The notes beneath the pieces are model-generated. The model saw only the letters and a program-made list of their open reading frames with translations, had not been told where the DNA came from and made no database searches. This document shows positions 35,175 through 42,099 of a stretch of 64,000 bases of DNA, piece after piece. Origin of the DNA: Sphingomonadaceae bacterium (GTDB lineage Bacteria > Pseudomonadota > Alphaproteobacteria > Sphingomonadales > Sphingomonadaceae); assembly GCA_024236155.1 (NCBI GenBank), contig JACKLA010000002.1, positions 248,001-312,000 on the forward strand, in the 5' to 3' direction. Numbering within the stretch: the stretch's first letter is position 1; every line of letters starts with the position of its first letter. The position numbers and the translations under genes are program-made.

Positions 35175-36124
35175 TGGCAGAGCTGCGGGAACAACCGACC
35201 CTGCTCGCGGGCGAGGCGTGGGAAGATTACGGGCTGGTCGATAGCGGCAATGGGCGCAAGCTCGAACGCTATGGCCCACATCGCTTCATCCGCCCGGAAC
35301 CGCAGGCGATGTGGCAGCCGCGCCTGCCCGAATGGCAGGCCGATGGCGAGTTCGTTCCCGGTTCCGATGAAGACGGCGGCGGTCGCTGGCAGTTCGACCG
35401 GCCGGTGCCAGAGGATGGCTGGCCACTTGCGTGGAACGAAGCAAAATTCACTGCCCAATGCACCCCGTTTCGCCACCTTGGTTTTTTTCCCGACATGGCA
35501 CCTGTGTGGAGCTGGATGCGCGGCCAGTTGGGTCCCCGCGAAGGCGGGGACCTCAGGCCGGATGCAGATTGCGAGCCGACTGAGACCCCCGCCTGCGCGG
35601 GGGATCACAACACACTCAACCTGTTCGGTTACACCGGTGTCGGTTCGCTTGCGCTCAGTCGTCATGGCCGTGTGACCCATGTCGATGCCTCGAAGAAGTC
35701 CGTCGCGCAGGCGCGTGAGAACGCGGCGCTTTCCGGCATGGAGGATCGCCCCATCCGCTGGCTGGTCGACGATGCAGCGAAGTTCACTGCGCGCGAAGTG
35801 CGGCGGGGTAATCGCTATGACGGGATTATCCTCGATCCGCCCAAGTTCGGTCGCGGGCCGAAGAACGAAACGTGGCGGATCGAAGAGGGACTGGCGGGCC
35901 TTGTCGGCGACTGTGCGCAATTGCTCGATGGAGAGAGCAGGTTCCTGTTCCTCACCGTCTATGCGGTGCGGATGAGCAGTGTCGCACTTGGCGGCCTGCT
36001 GGCCGAGAAGCTGGCGCATCTTCCCGGCATGATCGAGCATGGCGACCTTGCCGTGCGAGAGGAAGGCGAGGGCGGGCGCCTGTTGCCGACTGCGATCTTC
36101 GCGCGCTGGTCGAATTCGGGCTAG
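35174..36124 (+). CDS. RlmI-like SAM methyltransferase with in-frame repeat insertion
   Basis: 316 residues. The Rossmann SAM site is NLFGYTGVGSLALS (149-162) with VTHVDASKKSVAQARENA after it, and catalytic DPPKFGRGP begins at 221. This is the architecture of RlmI/RlmK-type RNA methyltransferases without the PUA domain. Residues about 118-145 (QLGPREGGDLRP through PACAGDH) are coded by a dispersed palindromic repeat and interrupt the usual link between the beta-rich N-terminal part and the SAM domain. The frame is kept, so the enzyme may still fold with a longer loop. Target RNA or protein unknown. Confidence 0.8.
   Translation: MAELREQPTLLAGEAWEDYGLVDSGNGRKLERYGPHRFIRPEPQAMWQPRLPEWQADGEFVPGSDEDGGGRWQFDRPVPEDGWPLAWNEAKFTAQCTPFRHLGFFPDMAPVWSWMRGQLGPREGGDLRPDADCEPTETPACAGDHNTLNLFGYTGVGSLALSRHGRVTHVDASKKSVAQARENAALSGMEDRPIRWLVDDAAKFTAREVRRGNRYDGIILDPPKFGRGPKNETWRIEEGLAGLVGDCAQLLDGESRFLFLTVYAVRMSSVALGGLLAEKLAHLPGMIEHGDLAVREEGEGGRLLPTAIFARWSNSG
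35531..35607. repeat. Dispersed palindromic repeat inside a coding region
   Basis: Two GC-rich palindromes, GTCCCCGCGAAGGCGGGGAC (35532-35551) and CCCCCGCCTGCGCGGGGG (35586-35603), face each other as an imperfect inverted pair with a 34-bp centre. On the minus strand it reads as the phantom peptide VPAFAGTQ, a familiar mark of this repeat in sphingomonad genomes (memory, not searched). It adds roughly 26 codons in frame to the methyltransferase gene. Confidence 0.75.
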
Positions 36125-36134
36125 GAGGCGGGCC

Positions 36135-36506
36135 ATGAACGATTCGCTCACTCTCGAAGTTGCCGATCTCGAACATGATGTCCTGACCGGCATTTATTCG
36201 GAGGAAACCGGCAAGCCGCAGCCGCTGCGGATTACGATCCAGGCGCAGATGCGGGTGGCGGATCGCTATGAGCCGGAAACGCCGCTCGATGCGAGCAAGA
36301 ACTACATGGATCTCAAATTCGCGGCGACCGATGCGCTGCCGCCGGGAGTCCACTTCAAGCTGATCGAGGCGGTTGCCGACCATATCTGCGAAACCCTGTT
36401 CCTGCAGGATGACCGGGTGGAGGCGGTGACCGTAAAGATCGTCAAACTCGCGATTGCCGAAGCGAATGAGAAGATTGGCATCACGCTCACCCGGCATCGG
36501 CGCTGA
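36135..36506 (+). CDS. folB: Dihydroneopterin aldolase family protein
   Basis: Tetrahydrofolate pathway: cleaves 7,8-dihydroneopterin to the hydroxymethyl pterin and glycolaldehyde. 123 residues of tunnelling fold. LEVADLEHDVLTGIYSEETGKPQPLRITIQAQM matches the FolB opening (Glu of the I-Y-x-x-E segment binds pterin), and HFKLIEAVADHICETLF and VEAVTVKIVKLAIAEANEKIGITLTRHR the rest. GGAGG precedes the ATG at 36135. It is 10 bp after the methyltransferase gene and just before a Rossmann-fold gene. Confidence 0.85.
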   Translation: MNDSLTLEVADLEHDVLTGIYSEETGKPQPLRITIQAQMRVADRYEPETPLDASKNYMDLKFAATDALPPGVHFKLIEAVADHICETLFLQDDRVEAVTVKIVKLAIAEANEKIGITLTRHRR

Positions 36507-36510
36507 AGGC

Positions 36511-36840
36511 GTGCAAGTGACGCTGCGCATCGATAGCCTGCCGGATACGGCGCTGGAGGCTGCGGCGGAGTTTGGCACCCGCCACGTCCCGACTGCACGC
36601 GGGCATGCCGGGCAGGGTGGCGATGTCGCCATTGTGCTGCCTGCGGCATCTTATGACCATGCCGATTGGCGACGTGCGGCTGCGCGTGATCTTGCCCGGG
36701 ATTGCGCCCCGCAGCGGGTGAATATCGTGGCCGGGGATGATGGCGCGGCTGTCGCGTCCGCATTGGCCTATCTCGAGAACGCGCCGGGTGTGACCGGGCA
36801 ATATCTCCCATTGGCGGGGGCAGGGCGGTTCGATGGCTGA
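36511..36840 (+). CDS. Small Rossmann-like protein, unknown
   Basis: 109 residues, GTG start at 36511 (a second GTG at 36517 is possible). It resembles the start of a short-chain dehydrogenase without the catalytic half: DVAIVLPAASYDHADWRRAAARDLARDCAPQRVNIVAGDDGAAVASALAYLENAPGVTGQYLPLAGAG. The final ALAYLENAPGVTGQYLPLAGAGRFDG mimics an SDR C-terminus. In sphingomonads a gene of this kind sits next to folB. It overlaps moaA by 8 nt. No function can be named. Confidence 0.6.
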   Translation: MQVTLRIDSLPDTALEAAAEFGTRHVPTARGHAGQGGDVAIVLPAASYDHADWRRAAARDLARDCAPQRVNIVAGDDGAAVASALAYLENAPGVTGQYLPLAGAGRFDG

Positions 36841-37837
36841 ACCGCGCACCCTGGTTGACGGATTTGCCCGGCAGATCACCTATTTGCGCCTTTCGGTAAC
36901 CGATCGCTGCGACCTGCGCTGCACCTATTGCATGCCCGAACGGATGCAATTCCTGCCACGGGCAGAGGTGCTGACGCTGGAGGAACTCTATGCCCTGGCG
37001 CGGGGTTTCATGGCGCGCGGTGTGCGCCGTATCCGGCTGACGGGTGGCGAACCGCTGGTACGGCGCGACATGATCGACCTGGTCCGCGCGCTGGGACGGC
37101 ATGTGGGCGGTGAACTGGACGAGGTTACGCTGACCACCAATGCGACGCAACTTGCCGAGCATGCGGCGGCACTGGCGGATGCCGGCGTGCGGCGGATCAA
37201 TATCTCGCTCGATACGCTCGATCGAGAGGTGTTCCACGCATTGTCGCGCCGCGATGCGCTCGGCGATGTGCTTGCCGGGATCGATGCCGCGCGTGCAGCG
37301 GGGCTGGCGGTGAAAATCAACACCGTGGCGCTGAGAGGGGTAAACGAAGGTGAGATCGGCACGCTGATGCGCTGGGCGCATGGGCAGGGCTTTGCACTGA
37401 CGCTGATCGAAACCATGCCGCTGGGTGAGGTGGAACACGCGCGCATCGACCGTTTCCTGCCTTTGACCGAGGTCAGGCAGAAGCTGGAGCAGGACTATAC
37501 ACTCGCCCCGTCGACGCATCGAACCGGCGGCCCGGCGCGCTATTTCGATGTTGCGGAAACCGGCGGACAGCTGGGGTTGATCTCACCGCTGACCGAGAAT
37601 TTCTGCGCCGGGTGCAACCGCATGCGGGTGACGGCAACCGGGCAACTCTATCCCTGCCTTGGCGGAGGAGAGCGGGTGGATCTGCGCGCTGCCTTGCGTT
37701 CCGACGATCCCGATGGCCAGCTGGAAGCGGCGCTCGACCGTGCTGTGCGGATCAAGCCCGAGCGGCACCATTTCCGCATCGACGGTGATCACACCGACCC
37801 TGCGCAACCGCGCCATATGTCGGTGACCGGAGGGTAG
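36833..37837 (+). CDS. moaA: GTP 3',8-cyclase (molybdenum cofactor step 1)
   Basis: Radical-SAM enzyme converting GTP to 3',8-cyclo-7,8-dihydro-GTP. 334 residues. The radical SAM [4Fe-4S] ligands are Cys26, Cys30, Cys33 (RCDLRCTYCMPE). RIRLTGGEPLVRRD binds SAM. The C-terminal second cluster uses FCAGCNRMRVTATGQLYPCLGG. The protein does not end with the Gly-Gly tail that some MoaA proteins use for activity; it ends MSVTGG, so a GG is present. moaC is not in the window. First gene of a moaA-moaD-moaE run. Confidence 0.95.
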   Translation: MAEPRTLVDGFARQITYLRLSVTDRCDLRCTYCMPERMQFLPRAEVLTLEELYALARGFMARGVRRIRLTGGEPLVRRDMIDLVRALGRHVGGELDEVTLTTNATQLAEHAAALADAGVRRINISLDTLDREVFHALSRRDALGDVLAGIDAARAAGLAVKINTVALRGVNEGEIGTLMRWAHGQGFALTLIETMPLGEVEHARIDRFLPLTEVRQKLEQDYTLAPSTHRTGGPARYFDVAETGGQLGLISPLTENFCAGCNRMRVTATGQLYPCLGGGERVDLRAALRSDDPDGQLEAALDRAVRIKPERHHFRIDGDHTDPAQPRHMSVTGG

Positions 37838-37838
37838 G

Positions 37839-38081
37839 ATGGCTGTCCGCATCGTGTTTCTCGGTTCGCTGCAGGATATCGCCGGTCGCGAGGAGATGGA
37901 GGCAGCGGCACCGCTCGACTGGGCGCGACTGCTCGAGGCGGTCGGCCCCGATTGTGCGGCGGCTTTGCAATTGGAGCGGGTGCATATTGCCTGTGCGGGA
38001 ACGGTGCTGGCCGACAAGGTCGCGCTCCTTGCGCAGGATGGTGACGAGGTTGCCTTGCTGCCGCCCGTCAGCGGTGGATAG
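37839..38081 (+). CDS. moaD: Molybdopterin synthase small subunit
   Basis: Ubiquitin-like sulfur carrier that donates sulfur to cyclic pyranopterin monophosphate. 80 residues ending in the obligatory Gly-Gly (LLPPVSGG). VRIVFLGSLQDIAGREEM at the start and LADKVALLAQDGDEVALLPP at the end fit MoaD. It lies 1 bp after moaA and 2 bp before moaE. Confidence 0.93.
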   Translation: MAVRIVFLGSLQDIAGREEMEAAAPLDWARLLEAVGPDCAAALQLERVHIACAGTVLADKVALLAQDGDEVALLPPVSGG

Positions 38082-38083
38082 CC

Positions 38084-38527
38084 ATGCGCGATATTCGCCT
38101 GCTCAGCGAACCGTTCAACCTCGGCCTGCTGATCGGGCCTTTCACCCATGCCCATCCCGGGCTGGGCGGGGTATGCACTTTCGTCGGTGAAGTGCGCGGG
38201 GGCGATGGTGTCGAACTGCTCGAGCTATCGCATTACGAGCCGCTTACGCTGCCTGGTATGGAGGACCTTGCCGATCGTGCATTTGCACGGTTCGAGTTGA
38301 TGGGGCTGCTGATGGTCCATCGTATCGGCCCGATGCAGCCCGGCGAGCCTATAGTCTGCGTTTCCGCTGCTGCGCTCCATCGCCGCGACGCGATCGATGC
38401 GGTCGATTTCTGCATGGACCACCTCAAAAGCGCATCATGGTTCTGGAAACGCGAGAAACGCGCAGATGGCTGGCACTGGATCGAGCCGCGCGATTCGGAC
38501 CATGCGGATATTGCCCGCTGGGGCTGA
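38084..38527 (+). CDS. moaE: Molybdopterin synthase large subunit
   Basis: Forms the catalytic heterotetramer with MoaD. 147 residues. GVCTFVGEVRGGDG, LSHYEPLTLPGMEDLADRAFARF, VHRIGPMQPGEPIVCVSAAALHRRDAIDAVDFCMDHLKSASWFWKREKR include the conserved Lys/Arg of the active site. Last gene of a run that starts at thrC. Downstream lie an FNR-type box and a terminator. Confidence 0.95.
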   Translation: MRDIRLLSEPFNLGLLIGPFTHAHPGLGGVCTFVGEVRGGDGVELLELSHYEPLTLPGMEDLADRAFARFELMGLLMVHRIGPMQPGEPIVCVSAAALHRRDAIDAVDFCMDHLKSASWFWKREKRADGWHWIEPRDSDHADIARWG

Positions 38528-38546
38528 AGCAGATTTTTCGCGAAAT

Positions 38547-38560
38547 TTGATATTTATCAA
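38547..38560. promoter_or_regulatory. FNR/FnrL-type box
   Basis: TTGAT-ATTT-ATCAA matches the FNR consensus TTGAT-N4-ATCAA at every defined base. It is 20 bp after the moaE stop and precedes no plus-strand coding gene until rplU, but does precede a terminator-ended stretch that could be a small RNA. Confidence 0.55.
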
Positions 38561-38589
38561 GGCTGGCAGGGTTTCGATCTGCAACCTGA

Positions 38590-38705
38590 CACTCGCTATC
38601 GCGGCGTCGATCCGTTTCGGGCTAGGACCTCCCTCCCAACGAACGAACCGGTCGCGCTGCAGGGGGTGTGCGGGATTGCAGGGGGCAGTCCCGCACATTT
38701 TTTTT
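38590..38705 (+). ncRNA. Candidate small RNA downstream of the FNR-type box
   Basis: No coding frame is evident. The segment contains a CU-rich stretch, ACCTCCCTCCCAACG (38630-38644 or so), which resembles the anti-Shine-Dalgarno loops of alphaproteobacterial sRNAs. It ends in a strong intrinsic terminator with an 8-T run. The 5' end is a guess: an FNR site centred at 38553.5 acting at -41.5 would put it near 38595. It could instead be only the 3' UTR of the moa operon. Confidence 0.35.
38668..38705 (+). terminator. Intrinsic terminator after the moaE / sRNA region
   Basis: GTGCGGGA (38668-38675) and TCCCGCAC (38689-38696) form a perfect 8-bp stem, followed by A and eight T. It also lies just after the stop of the minus-strand lipoprotein gene, but the T run favours plus-strand transcripts. 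Confidence 0.85.
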
Positions 38706-38710
38706 GCGGA

Positions 38711-39220
38711 TCAGTCGATCGCGCCGCGCAGTTCGGCGAGGATCACGTCTTCCTCGCGCAGCTTGGCTTCGGCTTCGTTGCGCGCCTTGCCGACATCTTC
38801 GCGCTGTTCGAATGCGAGAGTGGTATCGGCGAACAGCAGGTCGAAATCGGCCAGCACCTCTGCCGCCTGGCTGCGCTGCGAATCGAGCGAGGCAAGCGCG
38901 ACCTGCGCCGTCGCCCAGCGATCATCGCCGACAGTTGTCCCCGCAGCGGCGCGGACCGCCGAACGCGCCGAGGGTGCTTCTGCCATGAAGCGGCTGTGCG
39001 CTGCACCAAGCTGGTCGCGCAGAGCGGCGATGCGGGCGGATTTCTCCTCCGGCAGCGGGGCAGGCGCGATCACCGGCTGCGCATCGGGCGCATCGAACGA
39101 TCCCTGCACCCGCTCGAAATCCCGGATCGCGAGCGAGGGATAGTCCGCGCTGCTCTGGGCACAGCCCACAATCAGCGGTGCAGATATTACCATGATGGCA
39201 AGGGTGGCTGGCGCTTTCAT
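38711..39220 (-). CDS. Lipoprotein, unknown
   Basis: 169 residues, family not recognised. MKAPATLAIMVISAPLIVGCAQ is a lipoprotein signal with lipobox IVGC, so the mature protein starts at Cys20. The rest is mainly helical and charged, with probable coiled coils (EKSARIAALRDQLGAAHSRFM and REDVGKARNEAEAKLREEDVILAELRG). ATG 39220 is chosen because it opens the signal; an ATG 36 nt upstream adds a non-signal tail. No neighbour on the same strand explains its role. Confidence 0.75.
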   Translation of the reverse strand: MKAPATLAIMVISAPLIVGCAQSSADYPSLAIRDFERVQGSFDAPDAQPVIAPAPLPEEKSARIAALRDQLGAAHSRFMAEAPSARSAVRAAAGTTVGDDRWATAQVALASLDSQRSQAAEVLADFDLLFADTTLAFEQREDVGKARNEAEAKLREEDVILAELRGAID

Positions 39221-39306
39221 CGCGCTTCCTCTAGCACGCCGGACGTGCCTTGCCACTGTTTGCGCAAGCGATGTTGCGCCGAGGCAAAAAACCCGCGCCC
39301 GGAGCG

Positions 39307-39335
39307 TTGACTTGGCACCGCATTTCCCTTAACGG
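39307..39335 (+). promoter_or_regulatory. Probable promoter of rplU-rpmA
   Basis: TTGACT (39307-39312), 17-bp spacer, TAACGG (39330-39335). The predicted leader is about 90 nt and contains the GC-rich inverted segment around 39346-39370. Confidence 0.5.
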
Positions 39336-39429
39336 CACGCTTCTTTCCGGGCCACGCCACATGGCGGGGGTACGGACGCGCCGTTTTCGAGAGACTGCGG
39401 CACAGCAACAAGATTGAGAGATTACTACC

Positions 39430-39915
39430 ATGTTCGCAGTAGTGCGCACGGGCGGCAAACAATACCGGGTTGCCGCCGGAGACAAGATCGCAGTTGAAAA
39501 GCTGGCTGGCGAAGCCGGTGACACCGTGACGCTGGGCGATGTCCTGCTTGCGGGTGAAGGCGATTCGGTTGCAGACGCTTCGAAGGTCACTGTTTCGGCA
39601 GAGATCATCGCACAGGCGAAGAGCGAAAAGGTCGTCGTTTTCAAGAAGCGTCGCCGCCACAACTATCGCCGCAAGAACGGTCACCGCCAGCAGATGACCC
39701 TGCTGCGCATCACCGATGTGGGCGAAGGCAAGAAGGCTGCGCCGAAGAAGGCTGCTGCCCCCAAGGAAGAGGCTCCCGCCAAGGAAGCCAAGAAGCCTGC
39801 AGCGAAGAAGGCACCGGCCAAGAAGGCTGACGCCGCTCCTAAGAAGGAAACCGCAGCCGACAAGAAACCCGCTGCGAAGAAAGCCCCGGCCAAGAAGCCG
39901 GCAGCCAAGAAGTAA
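39430..39915 (+). CDS. rplU: 50S ribosomal protein L21 with lysine/alanine-rich tail
   Basis: L21 binds 23S rRNA domain II. Residues 1-103 are a standard L21: MFAVVRTGGKQYRVAAGDKI, VVVFKKRRRHNYRRKNGHRQQMTLLRI. The remaining 58 residues are an extension of Lys-Lys-Ala-Pro repeats (APKKAAAPKEEAPAKEAKK and similar), highly basic and disordered, like the tail of a histone H1-type protein. Similar tails occur on L21 of other sphingomonads. Operon with rpmA, 13 bp downstream. Confidence 0.95.
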   Translation: MFAVVRTGGKQYRVAAGDKIAVEKLAGEAGDTVTLGDVLLAGEGDSVADASKVTVSAEIIAQAKSEKVVVFKKRRRHNYRRKNGHRQQMTLLRITDVGEGKKAAPKKAAAPKEEAPAKEAKKPAAKKAPAKKADAAPKKETAADKKPAAKKAPAKKPAAKK

Positions 39916-39928
39916 GAGGTAACGACCG

Positions 39929-40198
39929 ATGGCACATAAAAAAGCAGGCGGTTCGTCACGTAACGGTCGCGACTCAGCAGGTCGTCGCCTTGGTGTGAAG
40001 AAGTTCGGTAGCCAGGCTGTGGTCGCCGGCAACATCATCGTGCGCCAGCGCGGCACCAAGTTCTATCCGGCTACCAATGTCGGCATGGGCAAGGACCACA
40101 CGCTGTTCGCGCTTACCGACGGTGTGGTGCGATTCCACAAAGGCAAGCTCGGCCGCAAATACGTGTCTGTCGACATGATTGCGCAAGCAGCCGAATAA
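39929..40198 (+). CDS. rpmA: 50S ribosomal protein L27
   Basis: L27 reaches the peptidyl transferase centre with its N-terminus. 89 residues starting MAHKKAGGSSRNGRDSAGRRLGVKKFG. The usual IIVRQRGTKFYPATNVGMGKDHTLFAL follows. There is no Firmicutes-type cleavable N-terminal extension. Second gene of rplU-rpmA, with a structured 3' region and a terminator behind it. Confidence 0.97.
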   Translation: MAHKKAGGSSRNGRDSAGRRLGVKKFGSQAVVAGNIIVRQRGTKFYPATNVGMGKDHTLFALTDGVVRFHKGKLGRKYVSVDMIAQAAE

Positions 40199-40215
40199 GC
40201 GGACAGTTCGCTAAA

Positions 40216-40258
40216 GGGACTGTCCAGACAGGACGGTCCCAGCCGGTCTAGCACCGGC
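40216..40258 (+). other. Two hairpins in the rpmA 3' region
   Basis: GGGACTGTCC-agaca-GGACGGTCCC (40216-40240, 10-bp stem with one G-U) and GCCGGT-ctagc-ACCGGC (40242-40258, 6 bp) stand back to back between the rpmA stop and the terminator. No ligand-binding or protein-binding motif is recognised; RNA stabilisation is possible. Confidence 0.5.
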
Positions 40259-40263
40259 AGACG

Positions 40264-40312
40264 AAGAGGGAGATGGGGCTTTCCTGGTAATCAGGGGGCC
40301 CGTCTCCCTCTT
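40264..40312 (+). terminator. Long-stem terminator of rplU-rpmA
   Basis: AAGAGGGAGATGGGGC (40264-40279) pairs with GCCCGTCTCCCTCTT (40298-40312), about 15 bp with one bulge and a G-U, and is followed by GTCGTTTCT. The U tract is poor, but the stem is very stable. Confidence 0.65.
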
Positions 40313-40413
40313 GTCGTTTCTCCCTCACGCACTGGCGAAATGATCTTTCGCCGCAACGCAATTGTCATTCATGGTGCCTAACGGGGCGCCGTGGGGCGAA
40401 GAGGAGAGATCCA

Positions 40414-40947
40414 ATGTTCCATCGCAGCGAGCGGCTGTTGCTGAGACCGCTCTGGCCCGAGGATTGGGAAAGTGTCTTTGGCGGGATCGCCGACGAGGGC
40501 GTGGTGCGCAACCTCGCGCGTGCCCCCTGGCCTTACAGGCCCGAAGACGCACGCCAGTTCGTCGACCTGCCGGTCGATCCGCGCTTTCCGCGCTTCCTGA
40601 TCGCTCGTGCCGAGGATGCCCGACTGGTCGGATGCATCGGTATCGACGGCAGCGGCAGCGAAATCGAGCTGGGATACTGGATATCCCGGCCATATTGGGG
40701 CCGCGGCTACGCCACCGAAGCAGGAAGTGCCGTGCTCGATGTTGCGCGCATGCTCGGCCATGCCCGGCTGGTCGCCAGCCACTTCGTCGACAATCCGGCG
40801 TCGGGGCGGGTGCTGCGCAAGCTTGGCTTCCAGCCAACCGGAAAAGTGCGGCCGCGTCACAGTTGCGGGCGGGGTGAGGAAGCCCCGGCTGTCGAATACA
40901 CGCGCGATCTCGATGCCGACGAGCAAGTCGAGATGCGAGCGGCCTAG
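40414..40947 (+). CDS. GNAT N-acetyltransferase (RimJ/RimL-like)
   Basis: 177 residues. It begins with the RimJ/RimL pattern FHRSERLLLRPLWPEDWESVFGG. The acetyl-CoA loop is YWISRPYWGRGYATEAGSAVLDVA (Q/R-x-x-G-x-G/A form: GRGYATEA). RLVASHFVDNPASGRVLRKLGFQPTGKVR is the conserved end motif. Substrate could be a protein N-terminus or an antibiotic; not determinable. AGAGGAGAG lies before the ATG. Confidence 0.85.
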   Translation: MFHRSERLLLRPLWPEDWESVFGGIADEGVVRNLARAPWPYRPEDARQFVDLPVDPRFPRFLIARAEDARLVGCIGIDGSGSEIELGYWISRPYWGRGYATEAGSAVLDVARMLGHARLVASHFVDNPASGRVLRKLGFQPTGKVRPRHSCGRGEEAPAVEYTRDLDADEQVEMRAA

Positions 40948-40962
40948 GCAGCCCAATAACAA

Positions 40963-40994
40963 AAAAGCCCCCGGCCTTTCGGCAGGGGGCTTTT
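40963..40994. terminator. Bidirectional terminator
   Basis: AAAAGCCCCC ... GGGGGCTTTT with a 12-nt GC-rich inner part sits between the convergent GNAT and hydrolase genes. A and T runs lie on both sides, so it serves both strands. Confidence 0.85.
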
Positions 40995-41014
40995 CCATTT
41001 CGAAATCGATGGGT

Positions 41015-41905
41015 TTACTCAGCCGGCATCAGCGCGGCAGAGAAATCGCCTTCGTGGATGCGGATGAGTTCACGGTCATCGTGATCCCACGGGTGGAAAC
41101 CCGGCTTGAAATAGGCGAGCCATGCCGGGAAGATGCGGCGCACCACGCCCGGCTTGAAGGTGAGGTAAGTGAACAGGCCCCAGCGCGCCTTCCAGCCGGT
41201 GATGCCGTCCTGCGCGAGCAGGTTCATGCTGTCTTCCCAGCGATGCTTGAAAAAGCGACCGGTCACGATCAGCATCATCAGGCTGCGCAGCTTCCAGCGT
41301 TTCCACTTCGACCAGTCGCGCGTCGCGTGGTTCCAGGTGTCGTAGGCGACGCCCTTGTGCTCGATTTCCTCGATCGAATGCCATTCCCACATCTTGCGAA
41401 CTTCGGGGTCGGCATCCTTGAAATGGTTGGGATTTGCGAGGAATTCATGCGCCATCATCGCGGTATAATGCTCAAGCGCCATGGTCGCGGCGAGGTTGAG
41501 GATCACCGGGCGACCCTTGGTCATTTCGAGCATTTCGGCCACGCGCTTGTCGACTGCCTTGATGTCATAGCCGTGGCTTTCCGCCAGCTTGTTGAAGGCG
41601 ATGTGTTCGCGCGTGTGGTTGATTTCCTGCTTCACGAAAGCCCGGATCTCGGCTTCGAGCTTGGGATCGGCACCTTCGCGATGCGCCTTTACGGCTTCGA
41701 TGAAGAAGGCTTCGCCACGCGGGAAGGTTGCGGAAAGGGCATTGTGCCATGCAGTGCCAAAGGCATCGCCCGCCCACCAGCGGCGCGGTTCGGTGCCGCG
41801 ATTGAAACGCTCGTCACGCACGGTGATGTCGAGGTCTGCGGGGGTGGGGGCTTTGCTACGGGTTTCGAGGTCGATCTGTGCGGGGGCGTTCACGACAGGC
41901 TCCAT
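41015..41905 (-). CDS. PF10118-type metal-dependent hydrolase
   Basis: 296 residues of the predicted metal-dependent hydrolase family PF10118. Helical, with ferritin-like Glu/His pairs that could bind two metals: QEINHTREH (Glu94, His97, Glu100, His101), ALEHYTAMMAHEF (Glu145, His146) and WHSIEEIEHKGVAYD (His176 onward). The substrate is unknown; relatives lie near steroid or lipid genes, but that is not shown here. The ATG at 41905 is only about 12 nt from the predicted transcription start. The promoter is overlaid by a perfect palindrome, and a TetR gene is divergent. Confidence 0.75.
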   Translation of the reverse strand: MEPVVNAPAQIDLETRSKAPTPADLDITVRDERFNRGTEPRRWWAGDAFGTAWHNALSATFPRGEAFFIEAVKAHREGADPKLEAEIRAFVKQEINHTREHIAFNKLAESHGYDIKAVDKRVAEMLEMTKGRPVILNLAATMALEHYTAMMAHEFLANPNHFKDADPEVRKMWEWHSIEEIEHKGVAYDTWNHATRDWSKWKRWKLRSLMMLIVTGRFFKHRWEDSMNLLAQDGITGWKARWGLFTYLTFKPGVVRRIFPAWLAYFKPGFHPWDHDDRELIRIHEGDFSAALMPAE

Positions 41906-41921
41906 TGATTACTAACAATGA

Positions 41922-41942
41922 TGTAAGTAGCCCTTACTTACA
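41922..41942. promoter_or_regulatory. Palindromic operator, probably for the TetR regulator
   Basis: TGTAAGTA-gccct-TACTTACA, perfect 8-bp arms with a 5-bp centre. It covers the -10 element and spacer of the hydrolase promoter and lies between the hydrolase and the TetR gene, as expected for a TetR repressor site. Confidence 0.75.
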
Positions 41943-41952
41943 CTGGTGTCAA
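41924..41952 (-). promoter_or_regulatory. Promoter of the PF10118 hydrolase gene
   Basis: On the minus strand, TTGACA (41952-41947, perfect -35), 17 bp, TACTTA (41929-41924). The start is predicted about 41917, so the leader is very short. The operator overlaps spacer and -10, consistent with repression by occlusion. Confidence 0.7.
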
Positions 41953-42099
41953 TAAAGGAATTGCTAACGCTGGGAAATGGGCGCCAGGAAAAAGCGCATG
42001 TGCACACAGGGCGCTGGCGACTTGCTCCATTCCGTTGTGGACACTACGCCATTGTAAAGCATTGCGATGGGCAAGATTTTGACGGAACCCCGGCATAAC

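Noticed and set aside
40264..40312. The long hairpin after rpmA as a riboswitch
   Set aside because: It is at the end of the operon, lacks conserved aptamer features, and is best read as a terminator.
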